A stretch of 64,000 nucleotides of DNA from Candidatus Accumulibacter necessarius (GCA_017302435.1 JAFLDL010000001.1:1-64000), one strand, 5' to 3'. Counted from the stretch's first letter, positions 49,905 to 59,347 are shown. The notes: a model not told the origin generated them from the letters alone. Translations and numbers: made by a program.

Positions 49905-50546
49905 ATGAGCGGACGCAAGCTCCAGGTCCTGCTGGTCGATGACCACGCCGTGGTCCGTGGCGGCTTACGGCTGCTGCTGGCCGAGACCGGCGATATGGAG
50001 GTGGGGGGCGAGGCGGAGAGCGCCGAACAGGCGATTCACCTGGTCCGCCAGGGCGAGTTCGATGTCGCACTGGTCGATATCGGCCTGCCAGGCAAGGGCG
50101 GTCTGGACCTGCTGAAACAGATCAGGACGGAGCGGCCCAAGCTTGCCGTGCTGATGCTCAGCATGTACGCCGAGGAGGTCTATGCCGTGCGCGCACTGAA
50201 AGCCGGCGCATCCGGCTACCTCACGAAGAACAGCCCGCCGGCAACGCTCCTCGCGGCGATTCGCAAGGTCGCTGGTGGGGGCAGGCATGTCAGCCCGGCG
50301 CTGCTGGAGCAGCTGGCGGTTGAGGTAGGGCAGGGCAGGAAATCCGGTTCCGATGCGCTGTCTGACCGGGAGGTTGAAGTGCTGCGGCGGATAGCCACCG
50401 GCGAGGGCCTGAACCACATCGCCGAGGCCCTGCATCTCAGCCCCAAGACGGTGACCACCTATCGTGCCCGAATCGTGGAAAAGACCGGGCTGCACAGCAA
50501 CGCGGAACTCGCCCGCTATGCCCTCGAGAAAGGCCTGCTGAATTGA
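49905..50546 (+). CDS. LuxR/NarL-family response regulator
   Basis: A 213-residue two-domain regulator. The receiver (1-120) has the acidic pair at 12-13, phospho-acceptor Asp58 in ALVDIGLPG and Lys108 in YLTKNSPP. The C-terminal LuxR helix-turn-helix (about 145-210) contains LSDREVEVLRRIATG and SPKTVTTYRARI. It follows the histidine kinase by 6 bp, with GAGGGGCG ahead of ATG 49905, and should be its partner. The targets are unknown. Confidence 0.94.
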   Translation: MSGRKLQVLLVDDHAVVRGGLRLLLAETGDMEVGGEAESAEQAIHLVRQGEFDVALVDIGLPGKGGLDLLKQIRTERPKLAVLMLSMYAEEVYAVRALKAGASGYLTKNSPPATLLAAIRKVAGGGRHVSPALLEQLAVEVGQGRKSGSDALSDREVEVLRRIATGEGLNHIAEALHLSPKTVTTYRARIVEKTGLHSNAELARYALEKGLLN

Positions 50547-50797
50547 GCCGGTGCGGCACAGGTCCCGCGCCAGGCCAGTCCTTCGGCGGGTCGCTTGGCG
50601 ACGATGCGCCTCGTGGCGAGCGGCTGCCGGCGCGGGCAGGGCGCCGGCACTCTCGTTGTGTAGGGATTCACCGACAAGGAAATTACACTCGGCGCCGATA
50701 GTCGATGATTCGTGGGTGGGGGATGATGCGGGCTGGACATCGCTTTGCGCAAGAAGGAGCCTTTTCTTCCCGCGGATCAATGACAGTGGAGATAGCC

Positions 50798-51217
50798 ATG
50801 GATGCCTGCACATCACCCCCCTTGCCGCACGGCTGCACTCGTCTTCTGCTGATAGACACGGACAATCTGTTTCTGGACGATGTTGGCGGCGCGCTTCGGG
50901 CGAACAAGGGAGTCCACGTGGTGGCGACGGCTCGTTCCATTGAAGACGCTTACGATTGCGCGGCGAGGCACGCCCCAGATGTGATCGTCATCAGCTGGGG
51001 CAATGCCTCGCGGGCTTTTGTGCATGCTGCCCTGGCCAACCGATCGTCGGCTGGGACTGATCCGCTCATCGTGATCGTGCTGCGGCAGGGAATCACCAGC
51101 GTCCCGGGTTTGATCTCGCTCAGTCTCCTGCCCAATGTCGCACTGGTGGTGCATGAGCAGCTCGAAAAGTTGCTCCTCCGGCACACGTCGCCGGAGTCCC
51201 CCGCGCTGCTGCACTGA
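50798..51217 (+). CDS. Receiver-like protein lacking the phospho-acceptor aspartate
   Basis: A 139-residue protein with a receiver-like beginning (TRLLLIDTDNLFLDD, then VHVVATARSIEDAYDCAARHAPDVIVIS). The expected phospho-Asp, six residues after the conserved Pro, is Ser66 in DVIVISWGNA, and the conserved Lys is not evident. It therefore looks like a pseudo-receiver that might bind partners without being phosphorylated. ATG 50798 has GTGGAG 6 bases upstream and is preferred over in-frame ATG 50780. It lies between two genuine response regulators. Confidence 0.65.
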   Translation: MDACTSPPLPHGCTRLLLIDTDNLFLDDVGGALRANKGVHVVATARSIEDAYDCAARHAPDVIVISWGNASRAFVHAALANRSSAGTDPLIVIVLRQGITSVPGLISLSLLPNVALVVHEQLEKLLLRHTSPESPALLH

Positions 51218-51364
51218 CACGTGTTTCGCCGGCGACGCATCCGCGTTGGCAACGCTCGACGGCCCGCCCTGTCTGGGCGCCAAGCGCGGAGTGCGCGGCC
51301 AGCAGTCGTTTCGTAGAGCCAGTTCTGTGTTCTTTTTCTGTGTTCTCTCTTGGGTCCGACCGTG

Positions 51365-51739
51365 ATGTCAATCGTGATCATCGATGATTCAGCCGTTGTC
51401 CGCGTCATGCTGCGCGAAATGCTCGCGAAGGTCGAAGGTGCGGAAGTGGTGGGCGAATTCGAAAGTCCCGCACCGGCCATCGAAAGCATTCGAAACAACC
51501 CGCCGGAGGTCATCGTGCTTGATATGCAGCTCGTCAACGGCAGCGGGCTGGAGGTCTTGCGCGCCGTGAGCGCAGCGCATCCGAGCGTCAAGATCGTGGT
51601 TTTCACGAACTTCGCGGAGGACGTTTACCGCAAGCGATGCCTGGAAGCCGGAGCCTATGCCTTCTACGACAAAAAGAGTGACCTGAACGCTCTCCGGCAG
51701 ACCCTGCATGGCCTGGCGTCGGCTGGAAGGGTGAATTGA
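51365..51739 (+). CDS. Single-domain response regulator (CheY-like receiver)
   Basis: A 124-residue stand-alone receiver: DD at residues 7-8, phospho-acceptor Asp53 in VIVLDMQLVNGSG, Thr81 in VVFTNF and Lys103 in FYDKKSDL. There is no output domain, so it probably acts by protein contact or phosphotransfer. ATG 51365 lacks a strong ribosome site. It is the last gene of the kinase/regulator cluster. About 280 bp without a gene follow before the convergent TonB-like gene. Confidence 0.9.
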   Translation: MSIVIIDDSAVVRVMLREMLAKVEGAEVVGEFESPAPAIESIRNNPPEVIVLDMQLVNGSGLEVLRAVSAAHPSVKIVVFTNFAEDVYRKRCLEAGAYAFYDKKSDLNALRQTLHGLASAGRVN

Positions 51740-52019
51740 AGACCGGCGTTGCCCCTTCTCGGTGGTCGGAGTTACCGACGAAGGACTGCTGAAAGAGCGC
51801 CAGTACGCATTACCCATCCGCGTTGTCTGTCGCCGACGCAGATTACCCATTGCCACCGGCCAAGCCTCAGTCGCGCGAGTTGCGCTGGAGAAGTTAAGCT
51901 TCCGGGCCGGAAGCGTTTGGTGAAGCCGCCTGCGAACGGACGCAAACCATGTTCGACTGGTCGTTTGTCCATGGCGCCAACCCGAATGAACGGGCGCCGC
52001 CGGCAAGACGCCTGTCGGT

Positions 52020-52877
52020 TCAACAGGGTCGGCCATCGCCCATGCGGGTAAAGCCGAAGCCACCACCGACGCCGGGCTGGATGCAGATGGTGACGCCCAG
52101 CGAGCGGGCGGCGCGCTCGATGTCGGGCGGGAAGCGGCCGAAAGGGATCGAACGTTCGACGACCGATTTGATGAAGGCGATTTCCTTCTCCTGGTCGCCG
52201 GCATTGAGTACCTTGAACGATTTGAGGCTGCCGTCCGGGTTGATGCGGAACTGCACGGAGGCCGTCTTCACGCCACGGCTTCGCGGGTCGTTGCGGACGA
52301 AGGCGGCGCTGCGGTTGAGGCGGCGGACGACGCCGTCCACGTAGAGATCAAGACTGAACGGTTCGGGCGGCGGCGAGTTGGGGCGTCGCTCGAGCAGGGC
52401 GGTGCCTTCGGCGTCCTGCTGCGCCTGCTGTCGGCCCAGATCCCGGGCCTGAGCCAGCGACCGCTGCGCCAGTGACGGCTTCGGCGCGGCTTTGGCCTCG
52501 GTCGCAAGTTCGTCGAGAAAGCGTGTCATTTCCTCCTTCTGCGTCCTGGACCATTGCCGGTTGTCGGCGATCGCCGGCGTTGCGGGTTTCGGTACGGTCA
52601 TCACCCGTGGCCGTGGCGCCGGTTTGGTCGCCGGCTTCGCCGGCGCTCGGGCGGGGCGCGTAGCCGCCTCGGGTGGGCGCGGTGGTGTCGGTCGGGTGTC
52701 CGCCGGGGGCCCGGGCGACAGGCTGGCCTCGAAGCGTGACGACGCGACCGGTTGCGATCGGGGCTCCTTCTCGGGAAGCAGTAGCACCATGGTGTGCACC
52801 ACCAGCGACGCGGCGAAAGCCCAGACCAGCGAGCGGGTCAGGGAGCGCGGCTTGGCGTAAGGATCGACCGGCAGCAT
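52020..52877 (-). CDS. TonB-like energy transducer / TonB C-terminal domain protein
   Basis: A 285-residue inner-membrane-anchored protein. A single N-terminal TM helix at about 15-34 (LVWAFAASLVVHTMVLLLP) is followed by a Pro/Ala/Lys-rich periplasm-spanning linker (about 50-110) with repeated Pro-Ala-Thr-Lys elements. A helical segment and a C-terminal TonB-like domain (about 190-275) with SVQFRINPDGSLKSFKVLNA and SIPFGRFPPDIERAA complete it. TonB passes proton-motive-force energy to outer-membrane receptors; no exbB/exbD is next to it, and TolA-like or assembly roles are possible. It is divergent from the envelope gene cluster on the right. Confidence 0.8.
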   Translation of the reverse strand: MLPVDPYAKPRSLTRSLVWAFAASLVVHTMVLLLPEKEPRSQPVASSRFEASLSPGPPADTRPTPPRPPEAATRPARAPAKPATKPAPRPRVMTVPKPATPAIADNRQWSRTQKEEMTRFLDELATEAKAAPKPSLAQRSLAQARDLGRQQAQQDAEGTALLERRPNSPPPEPFSLDLYVDGVVRRLNRSAAFVRNDPRSRGVKTASVQFRINPDGSLKSFKVLNAGDQEKEIAFIKSVVERSIPFGRFPPDIERAARSLGVTICIQPGVGGGFGFTRMGDGRPC

Positions 52878-53527
52878 GCCGGCTAACTGCCGGAGGGCCT
52901 ACGACGGGGCATTTTCGGCTGCAGAAACCCGGGTGAGGAAAAGTGGGGGAAAGCGGAGCGGGCGCGCCTCGCTCCGTGCTGTCGGTAGTCAATAGCCATG
53001 CGGACGAGGATAGCGGGCAGGCACGGGCCCGTCAAATCGACAGCGAATCCTGCCTTCTGAAGGAAACGGGCCGACGAGAAGCAAGTATTCATTGGCAGCG
53101 GTGTTAGCCGGAGGATCGCGACCGTCCACCGAGAGCCAGACTGATCTTCCACCGTATCCTTTCCCGTCCTGCTGCAAAGCGCGGCAATCCAGTCACGTCA
53201 CCTTCATCCTAGATTCCTCTTTTAAGCCTTGACCAGATTTGATGAACGCCAGATTTGGCAAGGCTTTGCGGTCGATTTTGGCAACTGCGCCACAGTTCCT
53301 TTTGGGTGTCCTAGAGACATTGGAAAAATCCAATCTTCATAGCAACTTAGCTGCCATTCCTGGCTTCAACTGAGGAATCTAGGTTCATTTGGGCTGTGAG
53401 CACAGGAGGCGAGAGCACTGCCCTGATGTCGGCGCATTCGCTGCTCACTCTGCCCTTCGAGGTGGCATTAACGAAAGAAACGGACTAAGCTGAATCGGTG
53501 TGCGATGTGTTGAAAATGAAGGTGATC
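52878..53527. other. Intergenic region between TonB-like gene and envelope cluster
   Basis: About 650 bp without a supported gene. GC content drops around 53200-53500, and there is a small dyad ATTGGA-AAAA-TCCAAT near 53319-53334. The AT-rich part probably carries the promoter of the 53528 gene, but I cannot point to a convincing -10/-35 pair. A minus-strand open frame at 52883-53152 has no family sequence or ribosome site. Confidence 0.4.
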
Positions 53528-56500
53528 ATGGCCAATTCATCAAGGAGGCGCGCCCCCTGTCCTGCCCTCCAGAGGAAGTCCTTGTGGATGTCGGTATGGG
53601 TGGGATGTCTCGCTGCCATGGGGTGGGGCTGCGCATTCATCTGGGGTGGTCTTCTGCCAGCGACGGCATGGGGAGGTGCGACCGCCTACAGCACGGCCTC
53701 GCAAGATCCTGATGAACGTGCCGCCGCCAAACTCAACGAGTCCCTCAAAGCCATCGAGTCGAAGCTGCGCCGCGCTTCCATGGACCAGGACCCGAATCAG
53801 GACAATGATCTGCAGGATGCGGTTGCCGAATGCCTCATGACCCACAAACAGCTGGCGGAGAACGCGAGTCGTCACCAGATCCCGCCGCCCGACCTGGATG
53901 GTCTGCGAGTGACCTGCGCTTCCTTGTCCGACCGCCACGAGGACGAGATCAAGCAACTCAAACAGGCTATCACCGAGGTAGAACAGGAACTCAAGCAGGC
54001 CAAGGCGCTACGCCAGACATTGACCCTCAAGATCAAGGCAAACCTGGCCTTGAACCTGACCGCCGGCATGATCGACGTCATGAGCAAGGCGGTGACCATC
54101 GTTGGCGGCGCGCCCAGCATGGGACTGGCGCAAGCCGCCAGCCTGGTGAATGAATTCATGGTGGATATTGTCCTCCCCAGCTCCGCCATCCACTCCCCAT
54201 TTGCCAGCCCGACAACGGATCGCAATGCCGGGGTTTCCCTGCAGACCCAGAATCAGCGCTTCAGAGGGCTCTACGAGGCGCACAAGCAGGAGATAGACCA
54301 GCGTATCGCCACATGGATAGACGAGACCTATTTCAGTGCGGCAAAGCAGGGTATCCCGCTGAAGACCCCTGGGGAATATGTCGAGCTGTTGAAGAGGGAC
54401 GCCGAGAAGAGAGCTGCCCTGCAAAGGCGTTTTCTCGAGGAAATGCGGCAAATGTTGGGCAAGGAGATCATCCCTGGACGGGAAGACCTGCTGAACAAGC
54501 AGAAAGCCGAATTGCTGCGACTGGAGGGCAAACCGGGGGATCCGAACTTCAAGTCCTACTATCCTCAGTACAAGGTCATTTGCGAGAAGATCCTGCGGCT
54601 GTCCCCGTGGACGCTGACCAGAACTGCATCGGCAGGGGTGATCGAGTTCGCCCTGCCGCGCTATTCCGTGCTCAGAAGTGCCGGCAAGGCAAAGATAACG
54701 GTTGTCCGCACGGGCGGCACCAGCGGCATCGCGACCACCGACTATGCAGCCGTCGATGGCAGTGCCAAGGCCGGAACCGATTACCGTGCGGCCAGTGGCA
54801 CTCTGCACTGGGGCGATGCCGAGGGGGGCGGCAAGACGTTCGAGGTCTTCATTCTTGATGACCGACCGGGCGCCCCCGCGACGACCTTGACCCTGCAACT
54901 CGCCAATCCAGGCGGCGGCGTACAACTCGGTGCGAAATTGCGCGCAGAACTCACCATCAACGATGACCGTCAAGTCGCCAGTCCGCGACCAGACGAGCAG
55001 GCAGAAAGGAAAGACCCGGAGAAACGCGTGGTCTGCAATTACCTGAAGATCGCGCCGCAGGGCCTGGAGGTTCTGCCGGGACGCAGCATCGCTTTCACCG
55101 CCTTGGCGATCTATACCGATGCTACGACCAGGGACGTGACCGCTCTTGTCACCTGGTATCCCGGGGCGAGTTACACGACGCCTGCTGACCTCAGGTTCAA
55201 CGAGAAGATCAAGGTCACGGCGACCTACCGTGAAGGCAGTACTGTTTGCACGGGCAGCACCGAGATCACTGCCCTGGCGCCGTCCTGGTCGCCACCGCTG
55301 AGCCACGCCGACGACCTGGGCGCGCGTGGTGAGACCCCGGGACCCATGGAATTCAACCATTACGTCCTGTGCGACTTGAGCGGCCACGTGGTTACCGGCA
55401 AGAATACCAGTCCGGCGCTGTTTGGCATCATGCACGGCCCGGTCGGGGCGCGCAACGCGGAGCAATGGATCCCGCAGAATTGCCCCAGCAAGCTGTGCAT
55501 CAAAGAGGGTGCGACGGGCGTCTGCGCCAGGGAGCCACCGCTGGCACCGACCGGCGGCGACGCTTACTACGCCCTGTGCAACCAGGCCGGCCAGATCATC
55601 ATCAGCCGCTCTGCCAGCCTCCCGGGGCACGTCACGATGACCTCTCAGGGTCTGACGGGCGAGACGGGCGCGCGTTGGTGGATCGAGAAGAACTGCCCCA
55701 GTTGGGCGTGCACCAGTTCGGGTGCCTGCGCGAGCGCAGGTCAGGTTCGCACTGGAGGGAAGTGGGCGGTGGTCTGCGACAGGCGTCACGGGGGGATTGG
55801 CCTGACCGAGCATCCGAGTATCGTTGACCACTGGATCAAGGTCGAACATCTGCTCAGTGATCGCGATGCGCTCAACTGGATCGCCGCGAACTGCCCGAGT
55901 GAGCGCTGCGACCCGGATGGACGCTGCCTGCCGGGTAACGCGCCGCTCAGCACCACCGCGCAGGGCCGGCCGGTCGAGGTGCCTGCAGGTGCTGTGCTCG
56001 AGATGTTCGGGCAACGGGAAAGCTCACGCCAGGCCGGCGGACGCAGCGGTTTCGGCAGCTACTGGGGCCAGGGCGGCCGCTTCTCGAGCGACACCTTGAG
56101 CCAGCAGATGCAGCGCGATGGCCAGATGCAGTCCTCAGCGGCTGGCTCTGGCGGGGGGTCATCCTACGCCAGTGAGCAGCACTGCCAGACCGACGCCTCG
56201 TGCGCCGCCGGCTATCGCTGCCAGGGAAGTCATTGTGTACCCGGAGCGGCGGCTGGTGGGCTGCCGACGGGCGCAGCGACGAGCTCCGGCAGCAGTGGCG
56301 GAACCGGCGTGGCTGGGGTGGCGCCGGTGCAGCCGGCAACCACGACGACGGCCAGCGCAAGCGGCACCAGGCCCCCGGCCGTTCCCGCGGGGACCTATGA
56401 GCCGAAGGGCAGCGGGCAGCCCTGCCTGCAGGTCGGCCAGCAGATGGAGGCCCGCTGTCGTCAGATGTCCGAGGACTGCAACCGCCGCAACTGCTCCGGC

Positions 56501-56839
56501 GGAGGCTACTCGGGCTGCGCGCTGGACTGCCCGGGATGTGGCGGCTATTTCGGGGATTACGTGGCGTGGTGTCCGCTGCACCCCAGCTACGAGTCGAAGG
56601 TATCTGCCGGCTTATCGAGTTTTGTCAGCGAGATCAAGGTCTGCATTGATCAGTTTCTCGCCGATGGCAAGGCCGGACGCCGGGAGCGGGGCGCCGAATG
56701 CCAGGGAAAGGCGCAAAAGAGACTGAATGACAAGAAGGACGCCTGGGTGCAGCAGGTCTGTCAGGCGCGCTGTGCGCAGGACGGACGGAACGGTGTTGCA
56801 GTGCTCGGTGGTGCTCGCCATCGCTGCGAATGCCGATGA
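53528..56839 (+). CDS. Large exported/anchored Calx-beta protein with Cys-rich tandem repeats
   Basis: A 1103-residue envelope protein of unknown function. N-terminal export signal or anchor at about 18-50 (LWMSVWVGCLAAMGWGCAF); coiled-coil-prone helices at about 70-190; a Calx-beta domain at about 371-480 (DYAAVDGSAKAGTDY, then TLTLQLANPGGG); an Ig-like segment at about 500-590; three ~60-residue Cys-rich repeats at 608-666, 678-737 and 745-804, each ending WI-x-x-NCPS-x-x-C; a Gly/Ser-rich linker; a small Cys motif block near 881-905; and a Cys-rich C-terminus. I choose ATG 53528 (AAGG 5 bases upstream) over GTG 53498 and ATG 53516. The PDZ-TPR-CsgG gene follows after 57 bp. Confidence 0.75.
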   Translation: MANSSRRRAPCPALQRKSLWMSVWVGCLAAMGWGCAFIWGGLLPATAWGGATAYSTASQDPDERAAAKLNESLKAIESKLRRASMDQDPNQDNDLQDAVAECLMTHKQLAENASRHQIPPPDLDGLRVTCASLSDRHEDEIKQLKQAITEVEQELKQAKALRQTLTLKIKANLALNLTAGMIDVMSKAVTIVGGAPSMGLAQAASLVNEFMVDIVLPSSAIHSPFASPTTDRNAGVSLQTQNQRFRGLYEAHKQEIDQRIATWIDETYFSAAKQGIPLKTPGEYVELLKRDAEKRAALQRRFLEEMRQMLGKEIIPGREDLLNKQKAELLRLEGKPGDPNFKSYYPQYKVICEKILRLSPWTLTRTASAGVIEFALPRYSVLRSAGKAKITVVRTGGTSGIATTDYAAVDGSAKAGTDYRAASGTLHWGDAEGGGKTFEVFILDDRPGAPATTLTLQLANPGGGVQLGAKLRAELTINDDRQVASPRPDEQAERKDPEKRVVCNYLKIAPQGLEVLPGRSIAFTALAIYTDATTRDVTALVTWYPGASYTTPADLRFNEKIKVTATYREGSTVCTGSTEITALAPSWSPPLSHADDLGARGETPGPMEFNHYVLCDLSGHVVTGKNTSPALFGIMHGPVGARNAEQWIPQNCPSKLCIKEGATGVCAREPPLAPTGGDAYYALCNQAGQIIISRSASLPGHVTMTSQGLTGETGARWWIEKNCPSWACTSSGACASAGQVRTGGKWAVVCDRRHGGIGLTEHPSIVDHWIKVEHLLSDRDALNWIAANCPSERCDPDGRCLPGNAPLSTTAQGRPVEVPAGAVLEMFGQRESSRQAGGRSGFGSYWGQGGRFSSDTLSQQMQRDGQMQSSAAGSGGGSSYASEQHCQTDASCAAGYRCQGSHCVPGAAAGGLPTGAATSSGSSGGTGVAGVAPVQPATTTTASASGTRPPAVPAGTYEPKGSGQPCLQVGQQMEARCRQMSEDCNRRNCSGGGYSGCALDCPGCGGYFGDYVAWCPLHPSYESKVSAGLSSFVSEIKVCIDQFLADGKAGRRERGAECQGKAQKRLNDKKDAWVQQVCQARCAQDGRNGVAVLGGARHRCECR

Positions 56840-56896
56840 CCGGATGAAGGCGGAGCCAACGCCCACGGCGGCCGGCCACGCACGAAAGGACAGGAA

Positions 56897-58975
56897 ATGC
56901 AGCCGCCCCTCCCCGCGGATGTGAGTGACCAGCAAGTGTGTTCAATGGTGGAGTTGGCTTTGGTCGCCCTGGAAAAGAAGAACCGGACGGCTGGTCGACG
57001 AGTCCGGGGCGGTGTATGGCAGTTCCTGCTTGCCGTGCTGACGTGCGCTTTCGCATCTCCTGCTGCGCCGGCCGAACTGGGTTGGCGCCTGCGCGATTCG
57101 GCAAATGCGGCCGGTGCCGAAGTCCTGGAGGTCGCGCCGGGCGGCATAGCTGCCCAGGCCGGAGTCAAAGCTGGAGACGTTGTCCGTCAGGTCGAGAAGA
57201 CGCCGGTGACGAATGCCGAGCAGTTTGCCCAGCGGGTAAGGAATCTGCCGGAGGGGACGCCGTTCTCAATTCGCATCTCGCGCGAAGGCTGGGAACGCGA
57301 GGTTCGGCTGCAACCAGCGGCAGCTGAGACTGCCCGACCGAGGAAATTCGGCTTGCGGCTGACGGATCCAGCGCCCGAAGCATCTCCCGGCCACGGAGCG
57401 GAAATCGTCGTAGTGGTCCCTGCCAGCAGCGCGGCACGTGCCGGGCTCAAGCCGGGTGACCTGGTCACCCAGGTCGATGGACGAAAGCTGGCCGGCGCCG
57501 GGAACCTCGTCTTGCTGATGCAGGAAGCCGCAGCACAGGATCGAGCGCTGCGGTTCACCGTCGCGCGCGAGGGCTGGGAGAAGGAAGTCGTGGTCGGCGC
57601 CAGCGCGCTCCCTGCCGAGATGAATCCCGCAGAGTGGCAAGCCGTCGACCAGTCGACTCAAGGCCAGGAAGCGGTGCGGACGCAGACTGCAGCGTCGGCC
57701 AGCCCCAGCACCACAGCAAGCTTGGAGCAAGCCGGAGGAGCGCTCTCCCCCCAGGCACGCGCCGAACTGCTGTCACTGGATAACGCCGGCTATCAGGCCT
57801 ACAAGGAGGACCTCGACCTGGCCGATGCGCGCTACCAGACGGGCAACTGGCCGGAAGCCGAGCGCTACTATCAGCGAGCCATCCAGCGTGTGCCCGGTGA
57901 GCCGCGCAGTTGGGGACGGCTCTGCCATATCCTGATCATGCGGGAACGCTTCTCAGAGGCCGTCGGCGCTTGCCGCAAGTCCCTCGAATCAGGCGCTCCG
58001 CAGCCCGAGACGCTGACCAATCTGGGATTCGGCTACGCCAGGCTGGGTGCCATGGCCGAGGCAAGAGACGCCTATCTCAAGGCCATCGAGCTTGCGCCCC
58101 AATGGCCACACGCCTACGCCGGACTGGGAGTGGTCTACTTTACGCAGAGAGACTGGCCGCAGGCCGAAAAGTACTACCGCCTGGCACTCGACCGCGACCC
58201 AAACAATGCGGCTGCCCGGCAGACGCTGGAGGCAATCTTGCGGCAGCAAGCCCCGCCGGTCGAGGTCGCACAGGCGGCGCCGTCGTCAGCGGCTGCGGGG
58301 CAAGCACAGGATCCGGGGACGCCGTCGGTACGTCCTGCCGAGGAAAACCAGGCGATGCACGGCGAAGCCGCGGCGGTCGGCAAGAAAGCGATGATCGCGA
58401 TCGGCGATTTCCAGGTGAAGGCGGCGGGCGCAGAACAGTTCATCGGCGACGGACTGCGCGAGATGCTGCTGACAACAATGTATAACGATGGCCATTACAT
58501 TCTCGTCGAGCGCATGGATCTGAAGGGTCTGGCGGCTGAGCAGGCGCTGTCTCGCTCGCGCATGGCCCGGCCAGAATCGGCCATTCCCGAAAGCCAGATG
58601 GACGTTGCGGAGGTCATGGTCTACGCCGCGGTGACCGAGTTCGAGGCCGAGGCCGGTGGTTCCGGTCTACAGTTGGGCGTGCCCAAGGTGCCGCTCAATC
58701 TTGGCTATCAATCCAAGACAGCGCACCTCGCGATCGATGTGCGCGTCGTCGATGTGGCGACCGGGCGATTGCTTGCTGCCCAGCGGATTACCGGCACGGC
58801 AAGTTCGTCACAGGCCAGTATCGGCGCCAACCTGTCGCGCCGCGGAACATCGATTCCGGTCAGTCTCGGCACGTTCCGGAACACGCCGATGGAACAGGCC
58901 ATTCGGGAGTGCGTTCAGAAAGCGGCGGCGTATATCACCAGCAGTACGCCGAAGAAGTATTTCCACTACGATTAG
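56897..58975 (+). CDS. PDZ-TPR-CsgG multidomain envelope protein
   Basis: A 692-residue protein with an N-terminal export segment at about 41-60 (VWQFLLAVLTCAFASPAAPA) and two PDZ domains (about 60-145 and 150-235) with VAPGGIAAQAGVKAGDVV and VVPASSAARAGLKPGDLV. TPR repeats lie at about 300-440 (WPEAERYYQRAI, then AGLGVVYFTQRDWPQAEKYYRLAL). A C-terminal CsgG-family domain (about 485-690) reads MIAIGDFQVKAAG, LVERMDL and IDVRVVDVATGRLLA. CsgG forms the outer-membrane pore for curli; many CsgG-like proteins instead have unknown assembly roles. GGACAGGAA precedes ATG 56897. Together with its neighbours it suggests an envelope assembly or secretion unit. Confidence 0.85.
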   Translation: MQPPLPADVSDQQVCSMVELALVALEKKNRTAGRRVRGGVWQFLLAVLTCAFASPAAPAELGWRLRDSANAAGAEVLEVAPGGIAAQAGVKAGDVVRQVEKTPVTNAEQFAQRVRNLPEGTPFSIRISREGWEREVRLQPAAAETARPRKFGLRLTDPAPEASPGHGAEIVVVVPASSAARAGLKPGDLVTQVDGRKLAGAGNLVLLMQEAAAQDRALRFTVAREGWEKEVVVGASALPAEMNPAEWQAVDQSTQGQEAVRTQTAASASPSTTASLEQAGGALSPQARAELLSLDNAGYQAYKEDLDLADARYQTGNWPEAERYYQRAIQRVPGEPRSWGRLCHILIMRERFSEAVGACRKSLESGAPQPETLTNLGFGYARLGAMAEARDAYLKAIELAPQWPHAYAGLGVVYFTQRDWPQAEKYYRLALDRDPNNAAARQTLEAILRQQAPPVEVAQAAPSSAAAGQAQDPGTPSVRPAEENQAMHGEAAAVGKKAMIAIGDFQVKAAGAEQFIGDGLREMLLTTMYNDGHYILVERMDLKGLAAEQALSRSRMARPESAIPESQMDVAEVMVYAAVTEFEAEAGGSGLQLGVPKVPLNLGYQSKTAHLAIDVRVVDVATGRLLAAQRITGTASSSQASIGANLSRRGTSIPVSLGTFRNTPMEQAIRECVQKAAAYITSSTPKKYFHYD

Positions 58976-58996
58976 CCGACAACGCTGCGGCATATC

Positions 58997-59341
58997 ATGG
59001 GATCCCTGAGCCAGAGCGGCATGCGCTGCGCGGCAGTCCTGACGATGATTGGCTGCGTGGCGGCTGCGTTGGCCGAGGCTCCCTTACCGACCCAGGACGT
59101 GCTCGACCTGTTCTCGCAGCGGGAACGCGAGCGCAGCGAGCAAGTGTGGTCGCGCAGCTACCTGCAGCCGCCTGTGCCATCGGCCTTTGACTCGCATCGT
59201 CTGGAGCGTCAGTTGTGGCAGAGCCAATGGTGGTTGCAGCAGCGCAAGGATCGGCCGTCTGGCGGCAGCAGCCCGTCTTGCCCGTCGTCCGACTACCCAC
59301 CGCCGCCATTCAGACCGTGTCCGGATCTTCTCCTGCGATGA
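58997..59341 (+). CDS. Small exported protein of unknown function
   Basis: A 114-residue protein with a likely signal peptide (AAVLTMIGCVAAALAEA, cleavage near residue 27) and a Gln/Arg/Trp-rich mature part ending in a Pro/Ser-rich tail with two Cys. I do not recognise the family. The start may be ATG 58997 or the in-frame ATG 59021; neither has a strong ribosome site. It lies 21 bp after the PDZ-TPR-CsgG gene and just ahead of a terminator, so it is the last gene of that unit. Confidence 0.6.
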   Translation: MGSLSQSGMRCAAVLTMIGCVAAALAEAPLPTQDVLDLFSQRERERSEQVWSRSYLQPPVPSAFDSHRLERQLWQSQWWLQQRKDRPSGGSSPSCPSSDYPPPPFRPCPDLLLR

Positions 59342-59347
59342 GCGGCT

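Noticed and set aside
54008-56014. A 668-codon minus-strand open frame over the Cys-rich Calx-beta gene
   Set aside because: The plus strand has the export signal, Calx-beta domain and Cys repeats; the minus frame has none.
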